64,000 nt of DNA from Saccharicrinis sp965230625 (GTDB taxonomy: Bacteria; Bacteroidota; Bacteroidia; Bacteroidales; Marinilabiliaceae), in the NCBI GenBank assembly GCA_965230625.1, contig CBDDLL010000001.1:3348001-3412000 (forward strand). Direction: 5' to 3'. Both the position numbers and the translations under genes were made by a program. Under the pieces are notes generated by a model. That model did no database searches, was not told where the DNA came from, and worked only from the letters and a program-made list of their open reading frames with translations. How positions within the stretch are numbered: the first letter of the stretch is position 1; each line of letters begins with the position of its first letter. Of this stretch, positions 35,641-45,111 are shown piece after piece.

Positions 35641-35835
35641 TTAACTTTTTATTGATAAAATAAGTCCTGCAAAACAACCATACAAAGTACTGTTTACAGG
35701 GCTAGATGTTATTGCACACGTTCCCGAACTACAACCAATAAAATAGTAGTAAGCAAAACCAATCAGAGCACCTAAACTTACGCCCAAAATAATTCGGTTT
35801 AATTTTTGCTTTTTTATTTTCTCCCAAATCTTCAT
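35641..35835 (-). CDS. Small membrane protein, DUF6132-like
   Basis: The start was set at 35835 because the protein from there (MKIWEKIKKQKLNRIILGVS) is compact and leaves a 46-bp divergent promoter gap to the next gene; the longer frame from 35949 would overlap that gene. The 64 residues hold two membrane segments around a Cys pair in the segment IGCSSGTCAITSSP, then NSTLYGCFAGL. These features match a small Bacteroidota family I recall as DUF6132, often encoded near rhodanese or sulfur-related genes. The Cys motif suggests a redox or sulfur-transfer role, which is inference. Confidence 0.7.
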   Translation of the reverse strand: MKIWEKIKKQKLNRIILGVSLGALIGFAYYYFIGCSSGTCAITSSPVNSTLYGCFAGLILSIKS

Positions 35836-35881
35836 AATTTCGAAACCAATATTAAATACAAAAATATTAAAATATATAATA

Positions 35882-37129
35882 ATGTATATATGTAGGGTGT
35901 TTTTATTTATGCTAATGATTATTCCTATTAATCTTTTGGCACAAAACAATGTAGAGGAATTCGATAAAAAAGCTCAATCAATATCAGAAATAGGTGATAT
36001 TAATGAGAAAAAATACGAATTAGCAGAATTTGCAAAGTCTTTCAAAGATTATTTACAGGAAAACAGCTCATCATTTGATACAGATGGATTAGAATATATA
36101 AAAACAACAAAATCAAGTGATTCAAAGTATGCTGTTTTTTATTTTAACACGTTCGTAGATGGTGTTATTTATCGTATAGATTGGTTTATACTCTATGGTG
36201 ATGTTAATACAAGAAAGGTAATACACTCTTATCACGATAAAATAAAATATCAACCTAAAAAGGATGAAAATGGAGAGTTACAACTAAGTTTAGCAAGGTT
36301 GGTACAAGAAGATGTAGTACTCTATCCACTTACTTTTTCATTTAAATCTGGAATGAAAACCTTGATGGAGTATAGAGATGTGGCTACCATTTGTATGTTC
36401 GAAGAGCTCATGCTATTAAATACTTCACGCGAACGTAAAGAATTGAACAATTCTATTGTTAAAAGAATGAAAGTTCTTTGGAATAATCCTGAATGGTTTT
36501 TGGATGAATTTAATGGATTGAAAAGAGTATCCACTCTGGTTTCAGAAGATGAAACTGTTAAAGTTTGTACCTGGAATGTACCATTACCTAATTCGGTAAA
36601 TTTGTTTTTTGGTGCAGTGATAGTTAAAACAAAATATGGATATAAAGTATCATCCCTTATTGATAATACAAGTAAGGTACGTTCTCCACAGCGTTCGGCA
36701 CTATCTGCAAAAAAATGGTTTGGAGCTATATATTATGATATAATTCCTGTTAGGGGTAAAAATAAGAAGACATATTACATTTTATTAGGTTACAAACCAA
36801 ATAACGAAATGACCAAAATGAAGGTTGTTGAACCTATGATGGTTGTTGGTAATGGCAGTGTGCGTTTTGGACATTCAATTTTTCAAGCAGATAGATATTT
36901 ATTTAAGCGTTTGGTATTTGAATATACAGCAGCTACTAATATGTTATTAAAATATGAGGAAGAAGAAGAGAGAATTGTATTAGACCATTTAGCACCTCCT
37001 AATCCAATTTATAAAGGCAATAAAAGATTTTATGGTCCCGATTTTTCATATGATGCATATGTTTTGGAAAAAGGAAGATGGGTACTTTACAGGGATATTG
37101 ATGTAAGGAATCCGGAAATTAAAGAATGA
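35882..37129 (+). CDS. Secreted protein of unknown function
   Basis: The 415-residue protein has a signal peptide (MYICRVFLFMLMIIPINLLA, cleaved before QNN). The mature part has no motif I recognise. It reads as a mixed alpha/beta periplasmic protein with an Asp/Lys-rich N-terminus and ends in RNPEIKE with no sorting domain. Segments such as WFGAIYYDIIPVRGKNKKTYYILLGYKPN resemble a conserved Bacteroidota hypothetical family. The next gene, an M49 peptidase, starts 36 nt downstream on the same strand, so the two may be co-transcribed. Confidence 0.7.
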   Translation: MYICRVFLFMLMIIPINLLAQNNVEEFDKKAQSISEIGDINEKKYELAEFAKSFKDYLQENSSSFDTDGLEYIKTTKSSDSKYAVFYFNTFVDGVIYRIDWFILYGDVNTRKVIHSYHDKIKYQPKKDENGELQLSLARLVQEDVVLYPLTFSFKSGMKTLMEYRDVATICMFEELMLLNTSRERKELNNSIVKRMKVLWNNPEWFLDEFNGLKRVSTLVSEDETVKVCTWNVPLPNSVNLFFGAVIVKTKYGYKVSSLIDNTSKVRSPQRSALSAKKWFGAIYYDIIPVRGKNKKTYYILLGYKPNNEMTKMKVVEPMMVVGNGSVRFGHSIFQADRYLFKRLVFEYTAATNMLLKYEEEEERIVLDHLAPPNPIYKGNKRFYGPDFSYDAYVLEKGRWVLYRDIDVRNPEIKE

Positions 37130-37165
37130 TGTTGTTGTTGATTTTTAACGAATTAATACATTGTT

Positions 37166-39115
37166 ATGGAAGTATTTGCAGAAAAGTTTGATGATATTAA
37201 GATATTGCGATTCGAAGTACCTGGATTTGATAAGCTTGAATTAAAGAATAAACTTTTTATCTATCATTTAAACCTGGCTACATTGGCAGGAAGGGATATA
37301 TTATGGGATCAGCATGGTAAGTATAATTTATTGTTGCGTAATATACTCGAAGCAATTTATAAGCAAAACAAGCATAAAGATGGAGAAGAATGGGAACAAT
37401 TTGCCATCTATCTTAAAAAGGTTTGGTTTGCCAGTGGACCACACCACCATTATAGTACCGATAAATTTGTTCCTCAATTTTCCGAAGAATCGTTTGATAA
37501 ATGGGTAAATCAGTTAGTACCTGAAGCAAATCATTTAACAGAAGAACACCTAAAAAAGGAAAATATAGATATTATTAAACGCTTGATTTTTGATAAAGAC
37601 TTTTTGCCAAAGCGAGTTTGTATTGATTCAAACAGAGATTTTATAAAAGCTTCTGCCAATAATTTTTATGAGAATGTTCGTCTTGATGAGGTAGAATCTT
37701 ATTATAAAAACCAAAAAAAGAATAGCACTAATAAAAAAATATCTTTTGGTTTAAACAGTAAGCTTTTAAAAAAGGATGATACAATAATTGAGCAGGTTTA
37801 CAAAGTGGGTGAAAAGTATAGTAAGGCTTTGGATGAAATTTGTAACCATTTACAAAAAGCTAAGGAGTACACCGAAAATAAAGCTCAATCTGAGATTATT
37901 AAATTGCTTATAGATTTTTATGTCGAAGGTAACTTAGAACAGTTTGATGAGTTTTGTATAAAGTGGGTTAAAGTTTTAGATGGCAAAGTGGACTTTATTA
38001 ATGGTTTTATCGAGACCTATGGAGATCCTATGGGCATGAAAGCCACTTGGGAAGGATTGGTGCAGTTGGTTGATGAGGATGAAACACTTAAAGCACAAAT
38101 TATTGCAGAAAATGCAGATTGGTTTGAGCAAAACTCCACTACCAATAAAGAACATAAAAAAGAAGAAATTAGTGGCATTTCCTTAAAAGCAATCAATGCA
38201 GTAATGTTAGGAGGAGACTGTTATCCTGCCAGTCCGCTTGGAATTAATTTACCAAATGCTGAATGGATACGAGAAGAATATGGCTCTAAATCAGTTACCT
38301 TAACTAATATTTCAAATGCACACCATAAAGCTTCATTAAGTACTGGTTTTATCGAAGAGTTTTCTTTAACGGATGAGGAAGTGACTTTAGAGAAAAAATA
38401 TGGAGCAATATCAGATAACTTGCATACCCACCTACATGAATGTATTGGCCATGGTTCTGGAAAAATGATGGATGGAGTAACTTCTGAGTCACTAAAAAAT
38501 TATGGTTCAGTAATTGAAGAAACAAGGGCCGATTTATGTGGCTTGTACTTTATGTATCATCCTAAAATGATTGAATTAGGGCTTATGCCTGATTTAGATG
38601 CTGCTAAAGTTCATTACAATAGCTATATTAGAAATGGTTTGTTAACCCAAATTACTCGAATAAAGTTGGGTGATCAAATTGAACAAGCTCATATGCGTAA
38701 CCGCCAATTAATTTGTTCCTGGGCTTATGAAGAGGGTAGAGGCGAGGTGATAGAAAAAATAATAAAAGAAGGTAAAACTTACTTTAGAATTAATAGCTAT
38801 GAGAATTTAAACCTGATATTCGGAAAATTGTTGAAAGAAATACAACGAATAAAATCTGAAGGTGATTTTGAAGCTGCCAGAAACATTGTAGAATCTTATG
38901 GTGTTAAAATAAATAGGGAACTTCATATTGAAGTGTTAGAAAGGTTTAAAAAATTAAATATACCTCCGTTTACAGGATTTTTAAATCCAAATTTTGAGGT
39001 AATTAGAAACAAAAATAGAATAATTGATGTAGAAGTAAATTATGAAACCAATTATGCAGAGCAAATGATAGAGTATTCTAATAAATATGCACATTTAAGT
39101 GCCTTTGATAATTAA
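37166..39115 (+). CDS. Dipeptidyl peptidase III-family metallopeptidase (M49)
   Basis: The 649-residue protein has the M49 zinc motif HECIGH (H424-H429, the HExxGH pattern peculiar to dipeptidyl peptidase III) and the second motif EETRAD (451-456), which supplies the third zinc ligand. Other family segments are NAHHKASLSTGF and GDCYPASPLGIN. DPP III releases dipeptides from the N-terminus of short peptides. No signal peptide is present, so it is cytoplasmic. The length is slightly below that of eukaryotic DPP III (about 730) and normal for bacterial forms. Some M49-like proteins in Bacteroidota carry a NUDIX domain in addition; this one does not. Confidence 0.9.
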   Translation: MEVFAEKFDDIKILRFEVPGFDKLELKNKLFIYHLNLATLAGRDILWDQHGKYNLLLRNILEAIYKQNKHKDGEEWEQFAIYLKKVWFASGPHHHYSTDKFVPQFSEESFDKWVNQLVPEANHLTEEHLKKENIDIIKRLIFDKDFLPKRVCIDSNRDFIKASANNFYENVRLDEVESYYKNQKKNSTNKKISFGLNSKLLKKDDTIIEQVYKVGEKYSKALDEICNHLQKAKEYTENKAQSEIIKLLIDFYVEGNLEQFDEFCIKWVKVLDGKVDFINGFIETYGDPMGMKATWEGLVQLVDEDETLKAQIIAENADWFEQNSTTNKEHKKEEISGISLKAINAVMLGGDCYPASPLGINLPNAEWIREEYGSKSVTLTNISNAHHKASLSTGFIEEFSLTDEEVTLEKKYGAISDNLHTHLHECIGHGSGKMMDGVTSESLKNYGSVIEETRADLCGLYFMYHPKMIELGLMPDLDAAKVHYNSYIRNGLLTQITRIKLGDQIEQAHMRNRQLICSWAYEEGRGEVIEKIIKEGKTYFRINSYENLNLIFGKLLKEIQRIKSEGDFEAARNIVESYGVKINRELHIEVLERFKKLNIPPFTGFLNPNFEVIRNKNRIIDVEVNYETNYAEQMIEYSNKYAHLSAFDN

Positions 39116-39250
39116 AAATCATAGTTATAAAGTTGGATAAACAAATCGGACAAGAAAGTCTGTTTTTTCGAATAATCATTGCATATATTAAAAAACTCGC
39201 TTTCTTTGCATAATATTTTCAGATTGGAAAAAATTAAAAATTAAATACAT

Positions 39251-39838
39251 ATGGAAATTTCTAGGAACAAATACGTAACACTTTCTTACGTATTAAGATT
39301 GCAAGGTTTTGATGGGGAGATTGTAGAAGAAACATCAGAAGAAAAGCCATTAGAATTTATTTTTGGAACAGGAAGAATGCTTCAGATGTTTGAGAATAAG
39401 TTGGAAGGCTTAAAAGCAGGAGAAGAATTTAAATTTGAGCTTAAAGCAGATGATGCTTATGGTCAGATTAACGAAGAGGCTAAAGTAACTATTCCAAGAA
39501 ATATTTTTGAGGTAGATGGTAAAATGGATGAGGAGTTGATTAAAGTAGGTAATATGGTACCTATGCAAGATGCTCAAGGAAATCGTTTAAACGGAATTGT
39601 TTTGGATGTAACAGACGAATCTGTTAAAATGGATTTTAATCATCCTTTAGCTGGTGACGACTTGTTCTTTTCAGGTGCTGTTAAAGAAGTACGTGAAGCT
39701 ACTGATTCTGAAATGATGGCTGCTGTTGGTGGAGGATGTGGTTCTGGTTGTGGATGTGACGATCAGGCACAAGCTGGTTGCGACAGTGGAGCATGTGGCC
39801 CAGATGGATCTGGTTCTGGTGGTTGCGGTTGTTCTTAA
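39251..39838 (+). CDS. SlyD-like FKBP peptidyl-prolyl isomerase with metal-binding tail
   Basis: The 195-residue protein has an FKBP domain interrupted by an insert-in-flap chaperone domain, as in SlyD. FKBP segments are YVLRLQGFDGEIVEET and EFIFGTGRMLQMFE...LEGLKAGEEF, followed by DAYGQINEEAKVTIPRNIFE, the insert domain, and then MDFNHPLAGDDLFF. The last 40 residues are Gly/Cys-rich (CGSGCGCDD ... SGGCGCS) with nine Cys, resembling the nickel-binding tail of SlyD. It assists protein folding by cis-trans isomerisation of prolyl bonds and may supply metal. No signal peptide is present. A terminator follows at 39887. Confidence 0.93.
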   Translation: MEISRNKYVTLSYVLRLQGFDGEIVEETSEEKPLEFIFGTGRMLQMFENKLEGLKAGEEFKFELKADDAYGQINEEAKVTIPRNIFEVDGKMDEELIKVGNMVPMQDAQGNRLNGIVLDVTDESVKMDFNHPLAGDDLFFSGAVKEVREATDSEMMAAVGGGCGSGCGCDDQAQAGCDSGACGPDGSGSGGCGCS

Positions 39839-39886
39839 TTAAGTTAAAAGTTTTAAAGTAGCTTTTAAACTTTGCATAAAAATATA

Positions 39887-39914
39887 AAGCCTGTTTTCAT
39901 TTGAAAATGGGCTT
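39887..39914 (+). terminator. Terminator after the FKBP gene
   Basis: AAGCCTGTTTTC and GAAAATGGGCTT pair with a 4-nt loop and are followed by a T-rich run. It lies 49 nt after the stop. The remainder of the gap to 40197 contains TATTTTTG at 40016-40023, a possible -7 box for aroC without a clear -33 partner. Confidence 0.7.
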
Positions 39915-40197
39915 TCGCTTTATTATTAGATATTAATGAAATATCATTGTATTGAAAAAACATATTCAATCCAATGTATCCTGTATAAGTACAGTGCTAA
40001 ATTCAATAACTTTTCTATTTTTGTGACTTAAATCATATGTTATAGACCTTTAGGTAATAGATAAATTGTTTTGATAAAGCAGTTTAAATTCACTTACTAT
40101 GGTCTTATGAATAATGAACTTATAGGTTAGAATACAAAGAAATAATTGATTAATATGTATCTCTTATCTCATGTCTTTAACCTAAAAATATAAAAAA

Positions 40198-41274
40198 ATG
40201 GCTGGTAATTCATTTGGTAATTTTTATAAACTGACTTCGTTTGGTGAGTCGCATGGAAAAGCAGTAGGAGGAGTGATTGAAGGTGTAATGCCTGGAATAG
40301 AAATAGATATTGATTTTATTCAGAGTGAATTAAATCGTCGCCGTCCGGGACAAAGCCAAATTACTACGCCTCGTGACGAAAAAGATAAAGTAGAAATATT
40401 ATCCGGTATTATGGATGGTAAGGCTACCGGAACTCCAATAGGCTTTTTAATTTGGAATGCAGATCAGCGTTCAAAAGATTATAGCAACATAAAAGATGTG
40501 TATCGTCCTTCGCATGCCGATTATACATATCAACAAAAGTATGGAATCCGCGATTATAGGGGAGGAGGTAGGTCTTCGGCTCGTGAAACCATTGCAAGAG
40601 TAGTTGCAGGTGCTATTGCCAAATTAATATTGAAGCAACATGGAGTAGAAATCAACGCATATACTTCGCAAGTTGGAACAATTAAGCTGGAAAAATCCTA
40701 TCATGAAATGGATTTAGCTAAGGCTGAGGAGAATATAGTTAGGTGTCCAGATGCTGAGGTAGCAGAAAAAATGATTACCTACATAGATGAGGTAAGACAA
40801 AGCAAAGATTCTGTTGGGGGAGTAATCAGTTGCGTTATAAAAAACTCACCAGTGGGACTTGGAGAACCCGTATTTGATAAGTTTCATGCCGAAATGGGAA
40901 AAGCCATGTTAAGCATTAATGCAGTAAAAGGCTTTGAGTATGGTATGGGTTTTAAAGCTGGTGAAATGAAAGGAACTGGTCATAACGATGAGTTCTATAT
41001 GGATGGAGACAAGGTGAGGACTAAAACCAATAAATCAGGTGGTGTACAAGGAGGAATAACAAACGGTGAAGACATTTATATGAATGTTGCTTTTAAACCA
41101 ATTGCTACCATTTTAAAAGAGCAAAACACAGTAAACAAACAAGGCGAAGATGTGCAAACAACAGTAAAAGGACGTCACGATCCATGCGTATTACCACGTG
41201 CTGTGCCTATTGTAGAAGCTATGGCAGCCATGGTAATGGTAGATATGATTTACTTAAATAAAATTTACCGTTAA
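40198..41274 (+). CDS. aroC: Chorismate synthase
   Basis: The 358-residue protein shows the chorismate synthase signatures GESHGKAVGGVIEG near the N-terminus, RRPGQSQITTPRDEKD, the FMN-binding region RPSHADYTYQQKYGIRDYRGGGRSSARET, and the C-terminal segment RHDPCVLPRAVPIVEAMAAMV. It catalyses the last shared step of aromatic amino acid synthesis, the conversion of 5-enolpyruvylshikimate 3-phosphate to chorismate, and needs reduced FMN. It is a single gene here with no other shikimate genes nearby. Length and motifs are complete. Confidence 0.97.
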   Translation: MAGNSFGNFYKLTSFGESHGKAVGGVIEGVMPGIEIDIDFIQSELNRRRPGQSQITTPRDEKDKVEILSGIMDGKATGTPIGFLIWNADQRSKDYSNIKDVYRPSHADYTYQQKYGIRDYRGGGRSSARETIARVVAGAIAKLILKQHGVEINAYTSQVGTIKLEKSYHEMDLAKAEENIVRCPDAEVAEKMITYIDEVRQSKDSVGGVISCVIKNSPVGLGEPVFDKFHAEMGKAMLSINAVKGFEYGMGFKAGEMKGTGHNDEFYMDGDKVRTKTNKSGGVQGGITNGEDIYMNVAFKPIATILKEQNTVNKQGEDVQTTVKGRHDPCVLPRAVPIVEAMAAMVMVDMIYLNKIYR

Positions 41275-41436
41275 GTCAAAAGTCTATAAAGTTCATAGTG
41301 TTATATTGTGACTGATTAATAAAACAAAATAATATTGAGTAATAAGTTACAAGATAGTAGATGGTTTCAATTTAAATTGAATTAATATAATACTTGTCTT
41401 GTGTCTTGATACTTGAATCTTGATACTATTCAAAGC

Positions 41437-42831
41437 ATGAAAAACATTCCTCTGTACGCAAAAATAATTATTGGTATTTTTTTAGGAGCCGGTTGGGCTT
41501 TATTATCAGGTTGGTTAGGTTGGCAGGATTTTACCCGCGATTGGATTGATCCGTGGGGTAAAATATTTATTAACCTTTTGAAACTAATTGCTATACCACT
41601 TATTTTATTTTCAATAATCAGCGGAATTGTAAGTTTAGGTAATCCTAAGGATTTAGGTAAGATGGGGGCTCGTACATTGGGTTTATACTTGGTTACCACT
41701 ATTATCGCAGTTTCGTTAGGATTGGTGCTTGTAAATTTATGGGCTCCAGGGAAAGCTTTATCTGATGAGGTTAGAACAGAAAGTCGTATAAAATATGAAT
41801 TGTGGGCAATAGATGAAGGAATTGATATAAAAGATGATATTAGACTAACCAACAATCCTGCATATAAGGAAATTGTTGAAAAAGAAAAAGCAGGATTAAC
41901 AAGTACAGAAGGTTTTGAAATTGATAAATACAAACCACAAAAGAAACAAGGACCACTACAACCAGTGATTGATTTGGTACCGGTAAATATTTTCAATGCA
42001 TTATCAGGTAAAGGTTCTATGTTGCAAATTATTTTCTTTGCTATATTTTTTGGTATAGCCCTTTTGTATATTCCTCAGGATAAATCAAAAACGATTATTC
42101 AGTTTGTAGATGGTGCTTCGGAAGTATTCATAAAAATGGTGGATATAATTATGAAGGGTGCTCCATTTTTTGTATTCGCTTTAATGGCTGGTGTGGTAAA
42201 TGATATTGCAGGAGATAATCCAGCTAAAATTGTTGAAATATTTAAAGGCTTGGGTTGGTATTCTCTAACAGTGCTAATTGGCTTAATTCTAATGGCTTTT
42301 ATAATATATCCTTCGTTATTAAAACTCTTAGTTCCCAAAAGAAAATTCTTTGAATTTTTAAGAGGCATTAGTCCGGCTCAGGCTTTGGCTTTTTCAACTA
42401 GCTCTAGTGCAGCTACTTTACCTGTTACTTTTGAGTGTGTTGAAGAAAATTTAGGAGTAGATAAAAAAACTGCAGGTTTTGTACTTCCTATTGGAGCTAC
42501 CGTAAATATGGATGGAACAAGTCTTTATCAGGCAGTAGCTGTTGTATTTCTTGCACAAATGCATATGATAGATTTAACTCTTGGGCAACAGATAACCGTT
42601 GTACTCACTGCTACTTTAGCTAGTATTGGTTCAGCGGCTATTCCAAGTGCAGGAGTTGTGATGTTAATGGTTGTTCTAAACTCTGTTGGACTTAATCCAG
42701 CCTGGATTGCTATTATTTTACCAGTTGATAGAATTTTAGATATGGTCAGAACTACAGTTAATGTTACAGGGGATGCCAGTGTATCATGTGTAATAGATAA
42801 GTATGTGAACGGTAAGGATAAATTATCTTAG
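41437..42831 (+). CDS. Dicarboxylate/amino acid:cation symporter (DAACS family)
   Basis: The start was set at the ATG at 41437 (MKNIPLYAKIIIGI) rather than an in-frame TTG at 41413. The protein of about 464 residues has the sodium:dicarboxylate symporter layout: eight membrane helices with re-entrant loops. Conserved motifs are FSTSSSAATLPVT (first hairpin loop), GATVNMDGTSLYQ (NMDGT cation site) and the closing DRILDMVRTTVNVTGD. A soluble loop of about 60 residues (about 100-160) follows the third helix, longer than in GltP. It takes up glutamate, aspartate or C4-dicarboxylates with sodium or protons; the exact substrate is not readable. Confidence 0.93.
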   Translation: MKNIPLYAKIIIGIFLGAGWALLSGWLGWQDFTRDWIDPWGKIFINLLKLIAIPLILFSIISGIVSLGNPKDLGKMGARTLGLYLVTTIIAVSLGLVLVNLWAPGKALSDEVRTESRIKYELWAIDEGIDIKDDIRLTNNPAYKEIVEKEKAGLTSTEGFEIDKYKPQKKQGPLQPVIDLVPVNIFNALSGKGSMLQIIFFAIFFGIALLYIPQDKSKTIIQFVDGASEVFIKMVDIIMKGAPFFVFALMAGVVNDIAGDNPAKIVEIFKGLGWYSLTVLIGLILMAFIIYPSLLKLLVPKRKFFEFLRGISPAQALAFSTSSSAATLPVTFECVEENLGVDKKTAGFVLPIGATVNMDGTSLYQAVAVVFLAQMHMIDLTLGQQITVVLTATLASIGSAAIPSAGVVMLMVVLNSVGLNPAWIAIILPVDRILDMVRTTVNVTGDASVSCVIDKYVNGKDKLS

Positions 42832-42858
42832 AATAAATTGATTAGTAAAAGAAATATG

Positions 42859-42885
42859 AAGGCATCTATATTGGTGCCTTTTTTT
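42859..42885 (+). terminator. Terminator after the symporter gene
   Basis: The stem AAGGCA/TGCCTT (42859-42864 with 42875-42880) is followed by a run of T residues, 28 nt after the stop codon. Confidence 0.8.
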
Positions 42886-43111
42886 GGTAATATTTCGTAA
42901 ATAATAACAGATTAATATAATCAAAAAGCTACTTCAAATCTATTGATTCCACCAAACCTGACTAAAAATCACTACTTCCTGGCTTAAGTTGACATTCCTT
43001 CAAAGATTGGTTAAATTTAATTTATATTAAAAAAATTGATTAGAAAAATGATCAATTTTCTGAGCTCACCATTTGTTGTACTCTAATATTTAAAATCCTG
43101 CTATAGAGTTT

Positions 43112-43282
43112 AACCCGCAATATGCATTAGAAAATCTATTACACATTGAAATTACTTCAAAACAAGACACTTCGTTTCTTCACTTCAACTCACCTGAACG
43201 GTGCTATGCCTCGTTTCAGTAAATCCTTGTTTTATTGTACTTTCAATGTTCATAACGAAGTTCTAATACATAATCCGGGTTT
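43112..43282. repeat. Palindromic intergenic repeat, family A, copy 2
   Basis: A 171-bp element has inverted ends AACCCGCAATATGCATTAGA and TCTAATACATAATCCGGGTT. The interior contains AATCTATTACA, CTTCAAAAC and CTTGTTTTATTGT in the same order as related motifs in 2664-2835. It fills most of the 496-bp gap between the symporter and the NHL protein gene and ends 45 bp before the latter. Confidence 0.65.
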
Positions 43283-43327
43283 AATCACAACATTTAATTT
43301 AAGTATAAACCAATAAGGATATTTACA

Positions 43328-45040
43328 ATGGAAACAATTAAAGTGAACCAGGAATTTCGAGTTGCGAATGCCAATAGTTTTAAAAAGTACTTGTTGACTG
43401 TTTGTGTACTTTTATTTTCATCTTTTCTACCATTGCAAATAATGAGTGAAATTAAGGTGGATGGAACAGCAGAACAAAGGAACCAAATTGCACGTTGGCT
43501 TACGCAATCGTTGGGTACAACAATAAGTGTTGGTGCTGATGGTACAATGAGCATTGCTAATGGAGGGAATGCATCTGCAACCCGATTAAGAAACATGATA
43601 AATGATGGAGCTACTTCTGTTACCTTAAAAATTGTTGATAATGATCCAAGGGTTTCAGTGGGTGGATGGCAAGGATCTGACCCTGCTAATCCAAAAAGTA
43701 CAACCAATGGTACTCAATTGATAGATATTAATGATATCAAAAATTTTGGTAATGTATTAAACTCCTATGGTTTTACACCCGATTCAAAACTAATGCACGA
43801 AATTACAGAGGTTTATGAAGGCAAAAAAGGAGGTTTAAATTATGAAGATGCTCATGCAAAAGGATGTGATGCAGAGAAGGAATTGATGGCTGTGCACAAT
43901 ACAAGCTGGGTTGGACCTCGGTATTTTAGACCAGGACATATGAAAATAAGGAGACCAGACGGCTCCTACGTGATTGTTCGAAAGAAAAACAGATACCAAA
44001 GAGATGAAGAAATTGAATGGTTTCGAGAACGAATTCCATGCAATACAGACAGTGGTTTTATTGCTATCCCCGATCCTGATCCTCAGGTACATATTTTTAA
44101 ATATGATTTTGAATTAAAACATAAAATTGTTAGTACCATAGATAAAGAGAATAGTTCTCCAACTGGTGTAGCATTTAATGCGGGGGGGAACCTTTATGTA
44201 TTAGAGAACTTAGATGGAGTGGGAGAGATACGTGTTTTCAATGTAAATAATGAATTATTAAGAACAATAAAGGGTGAAGAACTTGTTTCACCGCAAGGAA
44301 TAGAAATAGATAAAACCACAGGGGAAATATTTGTTGCTGTTAAAGGTCGTGTAATAAAATATAGCAAGAACGCTGAATATTTAGGCGATTACCGAATAGA
44401 AGGGCAGGAATTTCAACCAACAGATGTTGCTGTTTGGAGAAATAATCCTATTGAAGGAATATTTGGAGAAGGAGATGTATATGATATTTATGTTACTGAC
44501 CGTAAAAGTGGGCAGGTATTTCAATTTGATGTAGTAAAGAATATTAATTCAGGTGAATATAAAAATGCTTTTGGTGAAGGATTATTGTACAAGCCCGAAG
44601 GTCTTCATATTGATTCCTGGTGGTCGGTATGGGTAGCAAGTACAGGAAATAATCGTATATATCGTTTCACTCCAACAGGAGAGTTGGAACCATTTGGCGA
44701 TCGTAATTATTTTGTTGAGGATACAGGAAGAGTATTCTTTGATGCCGCTATGGTTGATTTTGATGGAATTTATGTAATTGATGGAACAAGGAACAAGGGT
44801 GAATTATTATTATATGATTTTGAAGGGAAACTTATAAATTCATATGGTTCGGGTGTGTTGCAGTGCCCAACATCTTTAGCAATTAACTTTTTAGTAGATT
44901 TTGGGAATATGGTATCTATACCTGATCCTGGAGAAAATGGAGGTCTTGGAGAAAGAGAATTTCCTTTACCTGTTTTATTAGCAATAGCAGCGTTAATTAT
45001 ACTTGCCATTATTTATTATGCGCGTAGAAATAGAAGATAA
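43328..45040 (+). CDS. Secreted NHL-propeller protein with HExxE...H motif and C-terminal membrane anchor
   Basis: The 570-residue protein has a signal sequence (about 18-40). An N-terminal domain (40-220) contains HEITE (157-161) and a downstream H176 within EDAHAKGCDAE, reminiscent of a zinc site. An NHL-type beta-propeller of about five blades follows (240-530), with motifs such as SPTGVAFNAGGNLYVLENLDG, SPQGIEIDKTTGEIFVAV and KPEGLHIDSWWSVWVAST. The C-terminal end is a Gly-rich linker, a membrane helix (LPVLLAIAALIILAIIYY) and ARRNRR. That tail resembles the sorting signals handled by exosortase- or rhombosortase-type proteases, but it may be a plain anchor. The function is unknown. Confidence 0.82.
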   Translation: METIKVNQEFRVANANSFKKYLLTVCVLLFSSFLPLQIMSEIKVDGTAEQRNQIARWLTQSLGTTISVGADGTMSIANGGNASATRLRNMINDGATSVTLKIVDNDPRVSVGGWQGSDPANPKSTTNGTQLIDINDIKNFGNVLNSYGFTPDSKLMHEITEVYEGKKGGLNYEDAHAKGCDAEKELMAVHNTSWVGPRYFRPGHMKIRRPDGSYVIVRKKNRYQRDEEIEWFRERIPCNTDSGFIAIPDPDPQVHIFKYDFELKHKIVSTIDKENSSPTGVAFNAGGNLYVLENLDGVGEIRVFNVNNELLRTIKGEELVSPQGIEIDKTTGEIFVAVKGRVIKYSKNAEYLGDYRIEGQEFQPTDVAVWRNNPIEGIFGEGDVYDIYVTDRKSGQVFQFDVVKNINSGEYKNAFGEGLLYKPEGLHIDSWWSVWVASTGNNRIYRFTPTGELEPFGDRNYFVEDTGRVFFDAAMVDFDGIYVIDGTRNKGELLLYDFEGKLINSYGSGVLQCPTSLAINFLVDFGNMVSIPDPGENGGLGEREFPLPVLLAIAALIILAIIYYARRNRR

Positions 45041-45056
45041 GTTTAAAACGAATATT

Positions 45057-45093
45057 AAAAGCTGCTTGGATAGTTATATCCAAGCAGCTTTTT
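45057..45093. terminator. Bidirectional terminator between convergent genes
   Basis: AAAAGCTGCTTGGAT and ATCCAAGCAGCTTTTT form a 15-bp perfect stem with a 6-nt loop, A-rich before and T-rich after. It serves the NHL gene (+) and the thiol peroxidase gene (-), whose stops flank it. Confidence 0.9.
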
Positions 45094-45111
45094 AAATGTA
45101 TAGCTTGATAA

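Noticed and set aside
41430..41996. 188-codon minus-strand frame
   Set aside because: It is antisense to the symporter gene, whose membrane-protein codon pattern leaves the opposite strand open.
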